From an uncultured Prevotellaceae bacterium (lineage in GTDB: Bacteria > Bacteroidota > Bacteroidia > Bacteroidales > Bacteroidaceae), in contig CAMVAT010000014.1 in assembly GCA_947165505.1 (NCBI GenBank), forward strand, positions 1 to 64,000: DNA of 64,000 bases, written 5' to 3'. Shown here piece after piece: positions 1 through 7,226 of this stretch. The notes below the pieces were generated by a model. The model ran no database searches and was not told the origin of the DNA. It saw nothing but the letters and a program-made list of their open reading frames with translations. The position numbers and the translations under genes were made by a program. Numbering within the stretch: the stretch's first letter is position 1; each line of letters opens with the position of its first letter.

Positions 1-50
1 GATACAAGATTCTCAATCTTGGCATAGGGGTTCGATTCCCCTATCCACTA
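1..50 (+). tRNA. tRNA-Glu (anticodon CTC), 3' part only
   Basis: The window opens inside a tRNA. A 5-bp anticodon stem (5-9 with 17-21) encloses a 7-nt loop whose middle bases read CTC, followed by A37. A 4-nt variable loop (22-25), a T arm (26-30 with 38-42, TTCGATT loop) and the 3' acceptor strand with discriminator A50 follow. CCA is not encoded. The 4-nt variable loop with A at position 46 and A37 fits glutamate tRNA identity. The D arm and 5' acceptor strand lie outside the window, so the amino-acid call depends on the anticodon and these features. Confidence 0.75.
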
Positions 51-52
51 CG

Positions 53-93
53 AAAGCTCTGTAAATCTATGATTTACAGAGCTTTTTATTTTT
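53..93 (+). terminator. Rho-independent terminator after the tRNA
   Basis: A perfect 14-bp stem (53-66 with 72-85) has a 5-nt loop and runs straight into a T-rich tract (83-93). It begins three bases after the tRNA and ends about 35 nt before the next gene. Confidence 0.9.
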
Positions 94-127
94 AGACTTA
101 TTACGACCCAAGAAGCAAACAACATAT

Positions 128-769
128 ATGAAGAAGAAATTGAGAATCATACTAAAAGCGGCAGCGATACTGATAGCGCTCGGCCTTTTATTATTGTTTG
201 TATGCGACAGGATCATCGTGAGCAATACCCAAGGAAAGGTTTTCTCCGAACTTGACAGCATCGCTCCGACAGAATGGGGACTACTGCTTGGCACAACGCC
301 CCAAACCCGCATTGGCAGACGGCAGAACATGTTCTTCACCTATCGCATAGAAGCCGCAGAGCAGCTGTATAAAGCGGGCAAAATCAAACGCGTGCTCATC
401 AGCGGCGACGCGAACAGCCTTGACGGTGTGAACGAAGTGGCTTGCATGAGAGACTCGTTAGTGGCTCGCGGTGTCAGCGCCGATGACATTGTTCTCGACG
501 GCAAGGGCTACCGCACACTCGACTCCGTGATCAGAGCCGTCAAAGTATATGGCATTCACAGCTTTGTGGTCATCTCGCAGCAGTTTCATAACGAGAGGAC
601 CGTTTATCTGGCCGAGCACCTGGGACTGGACATAGAACGCGTCGTCGGCTACAACGCCGCCGACGCCACATCAGGCACATCCTTTCTGACCTATATACGC
701 GAATATTTCGCCCGAGTGAAAGTATTCATTGACTTGCTTACAGGAAAGGAGCCGGCATCCTACGAATAG
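128..769 (+). CDS. sanA: SanA/ElyC-type DUF218 envelope protein
   Basis: A 213-residue protein of the SanA/YdcF (DUF218) family. E. coli SanA is an inner-membrane protein tied to envelope barrier function and vancomycin exclusion; its biochemical activity is not settled. One N-terminal membrane helix (about residues 8-28) follows a basic start. The DUF218 core then shows LLGT, FFTYRIEAAEQLY, the SGD motif, YRTLDSV and SQQFHNER, matching SanA order and spacing. Most of the protein is predicted on the periplasmic side. It is monocistronic, lying between the tRNA terminator and the convergent toxin-antitoxin pair. Family assignment is firm; the role in this organism is inferred. Confidence 0.85.
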   Translation: MKKKLRIILKAAAILIALGLLLLFVCDRIIVSNTQGKVFSELDSIAPTEWGLLLGTTPQTRIGRRQNMFFTYRIEAAEQLYKAGKIKRVLISGDANSLDGVNEVACMRDSLVARGVSADDIVLDGKGYRTLDSVIRAVKVYGIHSFVVISQQFHNERTVYLAEHLGLDIERVVGYNAADATSGTSFLTYIREYFARVKVFIDLLTGKEPASYE

Positions 770-903
770 TTATAAGCCATATTTTTCCAGATAATTGTTT
801 TGACGCAAAGATATGGATACCAAGGCGCAAAACAAAGAATCTAAGGAAATCGCTTAGTGTATCAAACATCTAAAAAAGGGCCTAAAAACTAGCATAAAAA
901 GGA

Positions 904-929
904 AGGCAGATGCACGATGACATCTGCCT
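904..929 (-). terminator. Hairpin with T tract on the minus strand
   Basis: A 9-bp perfect stem (904-912 with 921-929) with an 8-nt loop is followed on the minus strand by a TCCTTTTT tract. It lies downstream of the toxin gene and a first, stronger terminator, so it could be a backup terminator or a remnant. The rest of 770-990 contains no gene I can support. Confidence 0.5.
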
Positions 930-984
930 GACCCTATGAAGCTCCCCACTGCTGGTGACTAGAAGGAACTACCACCTTGAGAAA

Positions 985-1012
985 AGAAAAAAGCAGGAGC
1001 CTAATCCTGCTT
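985..1012 (-). terminator. Rho-independent terminator of the toxin-antitoxin operon
   Basis: An 8-bp perfect stem (991-998 with 1005-1012) with a 6-nt loop, followed on the minus strand by TTTTTTCTTTTC. It starts directly after the toxin stop codon (1013-1015). Confidence 0.85.
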
Positions 1013-1288
1013 CTATTTGTCGTTATAGTGGCCTTCCAACTGAAATATCAGAACTGTAACCACATCATCGTAAACATCATAAACAACTCTGTCATGGCCA
1101 GATAAGTGCCTTGAATATGTAATACTCCTGCCACCTTTCAAAGGTTCTGGATGGCCTGTACCTGTCTTAGGATGCTCTTCCAATTCAGGAAGGAGGTCAT
1201 ATAACTTCTTAAAAGACTGGGGGTTAGACTTCTTCCATCTCTTCAGAATCCTGGCGGCTTCCTTGGTGTATTCTATCCTGTACTTCAT
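1013..1288 (-). CDS. yoeB: YoeB/Txe-type mRNA endoribonuclease toxin
   Basis: A 91-residue toxin of the RelE superfamily, YoeB/Txe branch, which cleaves mRNA in the ribosomal A site. The TGTGHPEPLKG segment and C-terminal GHY match the family. Candidate catalytic residues are Glu48, Arg60, Arg67, His87 and Tyr88, corresponding to the Glu/Arg/His/Tyr set of E. coli YoeB. I chose the ATG at 1288 because it overlaps the antitoxin stop as ATGA; a start at 1303 would only add five unconserved residues. It is the second gene of a two-gene operon ending at a strong terminator. Length is close to the usual 84-90 residues, and no inactivating change is visible. Confidence 0.88.
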   Translation of the reverse strand: MKYRIEYTKEAARILKRWKKSNPQSFKKLYDLLPELEEHPKTGTGHPEPLKGGRSITYSRHLSGHDRVVYDVYDDVVTVLIFQLEGHYNDK

Positions 1289-1533
1289 AGACTGTCCATC
1301 CATTCCTGAGCTTCTGAAGCACTTTCAAAACGCAAGGTCTTACCCTCCTTCATCTCTTTCTCAGCCTTGGATGACAGTGCAATAAAACTTACACTGCTTT
1401 CTTTCCCACCATCCTTAACATCTTCTGATGCTAGAAGAGAACGAAACTTTCTCTTGTTAGCTTTTGACTGCGCCTGATACAATGCCCACAGAGCATCCAC
1501 TGGAGATATTTTCTGTACATCTATTGTTGTCAT
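1285..1533 (-). CDS. Antitoxin partner of YoeB, unrecognised family
   Basis: An 82-residue protein directly upstream of the YoeB-type toxin with an ATGA overlap, the usual order for antitoxin then toxin. The ATG at 1533 is preferred over a TTG at 1539 because the promoter -7 box lies only about 17 nt upstream. I do not see the Phd/YefM N-terminal pattern that normally accompanies YoeB. The protein has a basic middle (KANKRKFRSL) and a charged C-terminal half (KAEKEMKEG, then SASEAQEWMDSL) that could wrap the toxin. The antitoxin role is inferred from context, not homology. Base composition of this pair looks more A+T-rich than the neighbouring genes. Confidence 0.7.
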   Translation of the reverse strand: MTTIDVQKISPVDALWALYQAQSKANKRKFRSLLASEDVKDGGKESSVSFIALSSKAEKEMKEGKTLRFESASEAQEWMDSL

Positions 1534-1549
1534 AACCAAAACTTTTCTG

Positions 1550-1581
1550 CAAAGATAAGCTATTTATTCCAAGCTTCCAAA
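1550..1581 (-). promoter_or_regulatory. Bacteroidota-type promoter of the toxin-antitoxin operon
   Basis: Minus-strand TTTG (1581-1578), a 20-nt spacer, then TATCTTTG (1557-1550). This fits the Bacteroidota primary-sigma consensus TTTG-N19/20-TAnnTTTG. The transcription start would fall about 10 nt before the antitoxin ATG, giving a very short leader. Confidence 0.7.
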
Positions 1582-1611
1582 AAAATTGGGAATTTTAACC
1601 TAAAAGCTTGC

Positions 1612-1688
1612 CATCCTCAATGCCGAGGATGACAGAGTCGTATCAGGGGAGGAGAGGTCGTGGGGGGGCAGGATTCATGACCCGCCCC
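1612..1688. repeat. Two palindromic elements in the spacer between operons
   Basis: The first hairpin pairs CATCCTC (1612-1618) with GAGGATG (1625-1631). The second pairs GGGGCAGG (1665-1672) with CCCGCCCC (1681-1688), with one mismatch. Neither is followed by a clear T tract. They resemble dispersed GC-rich palindromic repeats and sit at the downstream end of the mannan locus, where they could protect the mRNA 3' end. Confidence 0.5.
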
Positions 1689-1696
1689 TAAGAAAA

Positions 1697-3010
1697 TCAA
1701 TCAATCAATTCCCTTTCGATGATTTCAAGACACATACGACTGTTGTGGTAAGGACATTTCCAGAAACCAGCCTTGTCGTCAACGACATTGAGCGTGCCGT
1801 CGGGATGGCGGCTCCAATGCCACTCGCCATTGTCGTAGTCGATGAGATTGTCCTTGATATACTGCCAACACTTCACTGCCTTGTCGAGGGCCGACTCGTC
1901 GCCGAAATACTGGTAGATATTGAACCACCCCACCACATTCTCGGCCTGCACCCACCAGTGCAGGTCGTCGTCAACATGACCGGTGTCGAGGTTGGCCTCA
2001 TGTATCATCGAACCGTCAGGGCGCAGTCCTTTCTCAGAGGCCGCCGCCACCATCTGCACGATAGGCTCTACTTTGGCAAGCACCTCCGTGTCGCCAAGCA
2101 CAAGAGCCGCCTCGTGCATGAGCCACGAGCACTCGATGTCGTGTCCGTAACTCTCGAGATGTCCTGCACCACGCGTCCAGTCCATCTCGAAGAAGAGGTC
2201 GAGGTGATGCGTCTCGGGATTGAGGATGCGGTCGGTGAAGATGTCAATCAAATTGCGGAGGGCTGCTTCTACACGTAAGACCGTCTCTGGTGCCACCGCC
2301 ACATTAACAGGAAGGACGGAGCCCAATACTGGAACGTAGTCGCACGAAGAGGCCGCCTGCAAATCACGGATGCACCGGTAGAGGTTGGTATATGGCTCAA
2401 TGATATGCAAGTGGGTGTTTTGCGACTTGGGGAAATTAGCGTCCAGTTCAGAGAGACGCATATCGGCAATGGGCGACCCATCACGTGCCATGGCTTCAAT
2501 ATAGCCGTTGTGCTCTTTGTCGAAGGCATGTTCCTCGATGTAGTCGAAGAGCTGCAGCGCATAGTCGAGCGCCTCCATGTCGCCAGTGGCTCGGGCATAC
2601 TCTGACAGACCATAGATGGCGAAGCCGATGGCATAAAACTGTTTGCGCGTATTGAGGGGGTTGCCCTCGGCATCCAAGCTCCAATACACGCCACCGTATT
2701 CATGGTCGATGAAATGGTCGATGATATAATCCTTGGCACGGGTAGCGGTGTCGAGGTAACTTAGAACTTTGAGGCCTGAAGGTTGGAGTTTAGACAACAC
2801 CCTGTAGGCAGCAGAGAAGGACCAGAGGATGCGGGCGTTGAGGATAGCCCCTTTCTCAGCATCGGCATGGAGTTGCTCGTGTCCGTCGATACGGCCATAG
2901 AAGCCACCATGCTCATGGTCAACCATCTTGTTCATCCAAAACGGGAGGATGTTGTTTTCCAACACATCCAAGACTTCGGATTTGAGTCTTAATATTGTAT
3001 CGTTCGTCAT
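1697..3010 (-). CDS. AGE-family epimerase, probable mannobiose/cellobiose 2-epimerase
   Basis: A 437-residue (alpha/alpha)6-barrel protein of the acylglucosamine/cellobiose 2-epimerase family. It would epimerise the reducing-end sugar of mannobiose to give mannosyl-glucose in the cytoplasm. Conserved family segments are visible: RILWSFSAAYR, HLHIIEPY, GHDIECSWL, WWVQAENVVGW and a C-terminal KCPYHNSR, carrying the histidines that act in catalysis. It is somewhat long for the family: an extra stretch of about 25 residues near 218-245 precedes the segment ALRNLIDIFTDRI. It is the last gene of the mannan locus. Its position beside GH130 matches the known mannobiose pathway of Bacteroides fragilis, where the epimerase feeds the phosphorylase. 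The substrate is inferred from context. Confidence 0.85.
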   Translation of the reverse strand: MTNDTILRLKSEVLDVLENNILPFWMNKMVDHEHGGFYGRIDGHEQLHADAEKGAILNARILWSFSAAYRVLSKLQPSGLKVLSYLDTATRAKDYIIDHFIDHEYGGVYWSLDAEGNPLNTRKQFYAIGFAIYGLSEYARATGDMEALDYALQLFDYIEEHAFDKEHNGYIEAMARDGSPIADMRLSELDANFPKSQNTHLHIIEPYTNLYRCIRDLQAASSCDYVPVLGSVLPVNVAVAPETVLRVEAALRNLIDIFTDRILNPETHHLDLFFEMDWTRGAGHLESYGHDIECSWLMHEAALVLGDTEVLAKVEPIVQMVAAASEKGLRPDGSMIHEANLDTGHVDDDLHWWVQAENVVGWFNIYQYFGDESALDKAVKCWQYIKDNLIDYDNGEWHWSRHPDGTLNVVDDKAGFWKCPYHNSRMCLEIIERELID

Positions 3011-3027
3011 ATCATTATCTTTTCAAC

Positions 3028-3110
3028 AACGGATTTCACTGATTTCTCTGATTGATAACCTGCTGATAATCAGCAGCAACGAAAATCTGTAAAATCCGTG
3101 AAATCCGTTG
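3028..3110. repeat. Large inverted repeat with a nested palindrome
   Basis: A perfect 13-bp inverted repeat (CAACGGATTTCAC at 3028-3040, its complement at 3098-3110) continues inward with mismatches. It encloses a perfect 17-nt palindrome, CTGCTGAT-A-ATCAGCAG (3060-3076). The whole 83-bp unit could fold into a long hairpin in the spacer between epimerase and transporter genes. It encodes no protein. It may be a dispersed palindromic element or an mRNA-processing/stability site. Confidence 0.7.
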
Positions 3111-3165
3111 TTCGATTCATTTGACACCCCCTCAAGCCTCCACCTTTTTCCTGTTAGGGAGCGTG

Positions 3166-4794
3166 TTACTTCTTGATAGGATAGAGTTTTGTCAGGAAGA
3201 CGATGAGCAGTGCGAAGATAGCGGGGAAGATAGAGAACAGCATCCAGATCATGTTTCTGACCGAATCCATCTTCTCGATCGTAATCACCGTCTCGTTGCC
3301 GCTCTTATCCTTTTCTACAGACGTGAGCTGGTCGTCGCCAGAGAGTGCCGCTACACGGTTTTTCAGCACTTTCATTCCGTTTTCATTCACTTCGATCTGG
3401 CCACCGGCATTGCTGATCACATCACCGGCGCTGATGTTAGACCATTGCATGAACTGTGCCACTTCCTGTCCGGTAATCACCAGTTTAGACTGTTTATGCT
3501 CTTTCTGGTCGTTGTACGTCACGGTCACAGTATTGGCACTGGCGTCAGCCACCTGTGTCTTTTCAGCGGGCAGCACAGCGTCGTCGGGCGACACCGAACC
3601 GGAACTGAACCCGGCGAAGCCCAGCAGCAAGACCAGGAGCGACCCTGAGATAGCCGTGCCGAACTTCTGAGCCATGGTGCCCGAAGAGAAGATCAGGCCC
3701 GTGGAAGAAGTACCATTCTTCTCAGTGGCATAATCAGCCACATCGGCATACATCGACCACAGCAGCGGCGAATAGAGGCCGATGCCCACCGATGTAAGCA
3801 CCACAATGGCAATGAGCACCCAGATATAATCAGGATCTTTCGGGATGAAGAAGAAGAGTACCGAGAAAGCCACGCAGATGAGCGCCGCCACGATGAACGC
3901 CTTGCGCTTAGAGCCCATCCACTTGGTGTATTTGGGCGACAGACCGCCAAAGATCATACAGGTGACTTCGCCGAAGGTCATAAACACCGTATAGTTGATG
4001 ATCAGACCGCTGATGGTAATCTCCTTGCCCAGGATATAGTCGAACATATATCCTGCGGCCGCATAGCGGAATCCGTTGAAGAAATTGGTGCAGATACCGA
4101 TGAGTGTGAGATAGATCCACGGTTTGTTTTTGAACAGGTCCTTAAAGGGCTTGAACGAGAATTTCTCGGCGCGCACGGGTTTGAGCCGCTCCTTGGTGAG
4201 CAGTCCGCACGCCAGGGTGCCCGCTGCGGCGATGGCACCGAAGACGATGCCGAGCACCGCATACTGGTGCTGTTCGCTGCCGCCCACCATCTTCTGCAAG
4301 TATGGGAAGGCGAAGAGCGTGATGAAGCCCATGGCGTATGCGCCCACCATACGGAACGAGGAGAACTGGTTTTTCTCGTTGTCGTCGTCGGTCATCACAC
4401 CGAGGAGCGAGCCGTAGGGCACGTTCACCGCCGTGTACATAGCCATCATGAGCAGATAGAATCCGTATGCCCAGATACGCTTGCCCACCGGTCCGAAGTC
4501 GGGTGTGTAGAGCAACAGGGCGAAGATGAGGCCGAAGGGAATGGCTCCATAGATGAGCCACGGGCGGTAAGTGCCCCACTTCGACTGCGTGCGGTCGGCC
4601 AAGGCACCCATGAGCGGGTCGGTGACCACGTCAAACATACGTGCGATGAGCATCAACGCCGCCGTATCGGCTACTGTCAGTCCGAACACATTGGTGAAGA
4701 ACAGCGGGAAGGCGATAGACATAATTTTCCAAGTGATACCACCTGCTGCGGCATCACCGAGCGCATAACCTATTTTTTCTTTTAAACTGGCCAT
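3166..4794 (-). CDS. GPH-family sugar:cation symporter with a large extra loop
   Basis: A 542-residue glycoside-pentoside-hexuronide (GPH/MFS_2) symporter, predicted to carry mannobiose or short manno-oligosaccharides across the inner membrane with a cation. The N-terminal segment KIGYALGDAAAGG and the RMFDVVTDPLMGALADRTQSKWG loop are family hallmarks. I start at the ATG at 4794, just before that conserved beginning; an in-frame ATG at 4839 would add 15 residues encoded by simple-repeat DNA. Roughly 110 hydrophilic residues (about 398-509) lie between the last two membrane helices, where relatives usually have a short loop. By topology this part should be periplasmic. It sits between GH130 and the epimerase in the mannan operon. 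Confidence 0.87.
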   Translation of the reverse strand: MASLKEKIGYALGDAAAGGITWKIMSIAFPLFFTNVFGLTVADTAALMLIARMFDVVTDPLMGALADRTQSKWGTYRPWLIYGAIPFGLIFALLLYTPDFGPVGKRIWAYGFYLLMMAMYTAVNVPYGSLLGVMTDDDNEKNQFSSFRMVGAYAMGFITLFAFPYLQKMVGGSEQHQYAVLGIVFGAIAAAGTLACGLLTKERLKPVRAEKFSFKPFKDLFKNKPWIYLTLIGICTNFFNGFRYAAAGYMFDYILGKEITISGLIINYTVFMTFGEVTCMIFGGLSPKYTKWMGSKRKAFIVAALICVAFSVLFFFIPKDPDYIWVLIAIVVLTSVGIGLYSPLLWSMYADVADYATEKNGTSSTGLIFSSGTMAQKFGTAISGSLLVLLLGFAGFSSGSVSPDDAVLPAEKTQVADASANTVTVTYNDQKEHKQSKLVITGQEVAQFMQWSNISAGDVISNAGGQIEVNENGMKVLKNRVAALSGDDQLTSVEKDKSGNETVITIEKMDSVRNMIWMLFSIFPAIFALLIVFLTKLYPIKK

Positions 4795-4802
4795 TGTATT
4801 AT

Positions 4803-4869
4803 AGGAGTTTGGGAGTTTAGTAGTTGGGAGTTTGGACATTAGTCGAGGAGTTGTTGGGGAGTTTAGACA
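4803..4869. repeat. Degenerate GGGAGTTT-type short repeats
   Basis: Imperfect short repeats built on GGGAGTTT/GGAGTTT fill the spacer between GH130 and the transporter gene. They are one of several intergenic simple repeats in this window based on T(T)GRG-type heptamers. The long transporter ORF reads into them, which argues for the downstream start. Confidence 0.55.
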
Positions 4870-4890
4870 TCCCCTTCAACCTAATAACTA

Positions 4891-6057
4891 CTATTTTTGA
4901 ATTTTATTTTTTCTTACAAGTTTTTTTATTGTCTCGACCGAGGCAGAGGTGGTGAATCCGTCTTCCGGGGTGTTCATGCAGTAGTCGATGAGGCGGTCGA
5001 TGGTAGAGGTGGCCACATGCATGCGTGTGTCTGACGAAGCATAATAGATAAACACCTTGCCATCCTCGTCGGCAATCCAGCCGTTGGCAAACACCACATT
5101 CATCACGTCGCCGATGTACTCAATGCCCTCGGGCACGAGGAAGTATCCGCCCGGCTGTGCGATGACACGTGTGGGGTCGTCGAGCGCGGTCATATACATA
5201 TAGAGTACATAGCGCAGTCCGCTGGCACATCCACGCACGCCGTGAGCCAGATGCAGCCATCCGCGGTCGGTCTTGATGGGATGCGGTCCCTCGCCGTTCT
5301 TCACCTCCATGATGGTGTGGTAGTGGCGTGCGTTGATGATTTTCTCCTCAGTGACCACCGCGTTGGTGATGTCATCGACGAGTGCCCATCCGATGCCTCC
5401 GCCAGAACCCGTGTCGATGAAGCCATCTTGCGGACGGGTATAGAAAGCGTATTTGCCATCGACGAACTCCGGGTGCAGCACCACATTACGCTGCTGGCTC
5501 TTGGATTTCAGGTCGGGCAGCCGCTCCCAGTTCTTCAGGTCTTTAGTGCGCGCGATGGCCGCCGTGGCAGTAGCCGCCGAGAGGTCGCCCGGACAGTTGT
5601 CGTCGTGGCGCTCGGCACAGAACACGCCATAGATCCATCCGTCTTCATGCTGGGTGATGCGCATATCATAGATATTGGTAGCAGGTATCACATCGTCGGG
5701 CATGGTGACGGGCTCTTCCCAGAAACGGAAGTTGTCGATGCCGTTAGGGCTCTCAGCCACAGCGAAGAACGACTTGCGGTCGGCCCCCTCCACGCGCACG
5801 ATGATGACATACTTGCCATTCCACTTGATGGCTCCGCTGTTGAGCGCGGCATTCATCATGATGCGCTGCATGAGATAAGGATTGTCTTTCTCATTGAAGT
5901 CATAACGCCACTCCAGCGGGGTATGCTCAGCAGTCACGATGGGATACTTGTATTTCTCGTAAATACCATTCCCCCACTCTACGGGTTCGTTCTTTCTGGT
6001 CAGCAGCTCCTCATGATGCTGTCTGAGGGCCTGCACTCTTTTTTCAAATTCAGTCAT
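4891..6057 (-). CDS. GH130 4-O-beta-D-mannosyl-D-glucose phosphorylase
   Basis: A 388-residue cytoplasmic GH130 phosphorylase that splits mannosyl-beta-1,4-glucose with phosphate into alpha-mannose-1-phosphate and glucose. The N-terminal EKRVQALRQHHEELL and the NPYLMQR, VRVEGADRKSFFAVAES and NIYDMRITQHEDG segments match the characterised B. fragilis enzyme. Asp131, in the YDMR motif, falls at the position of the proposed catalytic acid of that enzyme. Length is typical. Its ATG overlaps the stop of the upstream GH26 gene by four bases (ATGA), so the two are probably translationally coupled. Together with the epimerase it makes a complete route from mannobiose to central metabolism. Confidence 0.93.
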   Translation of the reverse strand: MTEFEKRVQALRQHHEELLTRKNEPVEWGNGIYEKYKYPIVTAEHTPLEWRYDFNEKDNPYLMQRIMMNAALNSGAIKWNGKYVIIVRVEGADRKSFFAVAESPNGIDNFRFWEEPVTMPDDVIPATNIYDMRITQHEDGWIYGVFCAERHDDNCPGDLSAATATAAIARTKDLKNWERLPDLKSKSQQRNVVLHPEFVDGKYAFYTRPQDGFIDTGSGGGIGWALVDDITNAVVTEEKIINARHYHTIMEVKNGEGPHPIKTDRGWLHLAHGVRGCASGLRYVLYMYMTALDDPTRVIAQPGGYFLVPEGIEYIGDVMNVVFANGWIADEDGKVFIYYASSDTRMHVATSTIDRLIDYCMNTPEDGFTTSASVETIKKLVRKNKIQK

Positions 6058-7226
6058 TTGTGTATTAGGTTGTTTAAATTGATTTCTTCTACGGGCTGTG
6101 TTGCGGGTACATTGGGTGTAGGCTGCGACGTAGCAGGAACAGCTGTCTGCCTCTTCTGCCGTATATCCATGACAAAAAGCGTCAGTGGGTTTTGATGAAA
6201 CTTTCGGAAGTCGGATGCCTGCTTTCTGTCGGGAGCCGGTCCATAGACTTCACTTTTCATGTTCCAGTCGTTGCGCCATAGCAACACATAGAGCGGCTGA
6301 TACTCAGAGATGGCTGGCAGCAGTTTGTCTGTGTACCACTCTTTCTCGGGATTGCTTTTGTATCCCGTCTCGGTCAGTGCGAAAAGTTTGTTGTGCTCGC
6401 GCGCCACCTTGCTCATGATGCGCAGTTCGCGCTGCACATCACCGATAAAATCCTTGCGTTTGGTCGTATCGTAGATATCGACCCCGATAACATCGACATA
6501 GGCATCGCCAGGGTAATAGGCCATGAATCGCTGTTCTGTTTCCTTTGAGCTGGACCCCGGCGAATAGCACCACACGATATTGTCGAGACCCTTGGCTTTC
6601 AGATAGCGGTATGTATAAACAAAGAGCTGCTTATACTGGTCAGGGGTGCAGCTCTTTGTGCCCCACCAGAACCAGTCGCCCGTCATTTCGTGCCAGGGCC
6701 TGAAGATAACCGGAACGAGCCTGCCATTGCTGTCTTTGAGCGAGAAGAGAAAATCTGCAAGCCGATCGAGCCATTGGTCGAAGGTCCGGCGTACGTCCCC
6801 CCTTTTTTTTAGGACATTCTTGACTGGATTTCCAGTCAGGTCTCTGTGATTTTTCCCGGTGGCCGGGTTGCAAGGGTGCCAGCTAAGTGTGACGATTCCG
6901 CCTCGTTCGTGCTGTGCCACGATTTCCCGCCGCAAGATGTTGAATGGCACACCTTCGCTGTTTTTGTTTGATGCCAGTTCAATACGTCCGAGGTCGAACC
7001 CCATGACAGCGGGGAAATCGCCGCATATCTCAAGCACATCGCTACGTCCGTGTTCAAATTTCCATGTAGAACCATAGACGCCATCGTCTTGATGCCCAAA
7101 GAGAACGCCTTGTCCTTGTAAAGCCTTCAACCGGTTGAGCAGCACCGCCCCCGTGCCGGTATTCTGTGCGTATATAGCAGAGCATACCGACACGAGAAGG
7201 ATGGTGATAATCGTCTTTTTATTCAT
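6054..7226 (-). CDS. GH26 beta-mannanase, Sec-secreted, with a C-terminal tail
   Basis: A 390-residue GH26 endo- or exo-beta-1,4-mannanase. An N-terminal signal peptide (about residues 1-20, ending AIYA-Q) has no lipobox, so the enzyme is probably periplasmic. The (beta/alpha)8 domain shows the acid/base Glu180 in RPWHEMTGDWFWWG and the nucleophile Glu286 in ALTETGYK, both intact. The fold seems to finish near residue 355. The last 35 or so residues form a Pro/Thr/Gln-rich, then Asn-rich, low-complexity tail unlike the paralogue next door. The start codon overlaps the stop of the preceding GH26 gene (TAATG) and the stop overlaps the GH130 start (ATGA). It likely releases mannobiose for the downstream cytoplasmic enzymes. 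Confidence 0.92.
   Translation of the reverse strand: MNKKTIITILLVSVCSAIYAQNTGTGAVLLNRLKALQGQGVLFGHQDDGVYGSTWKFEHGRSDVLEICGDFPAVMGFDLGRIELASNKNSEGVPFNILRREIVAQHERGGIVTLSWHPCNPATGKNHRDLTGNPVKNVLKKRGDVRRTFDQWLDRLADFLFSLKDSNGRLVPVIFRPWHEMTGDWFWWGTKSCTPDQYKQLFVYTYRYLKAKGLDNIVWCYSPGSSSKETEQRFMAYYPGDAYVDVIGVDIYDTTKRKDFIGDVQRELRIMSKVAREHNKLFALTETGYKSNPEKEWYTDKLLPAISEYQPLYVLLWRNDWNMKSEVYGPAPDRKQASDFRKFHQNPLTLFVMDIRQKRQTAVPATSQPTPNVPATQPVEEINLNNLIHK

Noticed and set aside
5242..6195. 317-codon plus-strand open frame
   Set aside because: Antisense to the GH130 gene, whose motifs and catalytic residue are intact. The frame is His/Val/Asp-rich, as expected for a codon-bias shadow.
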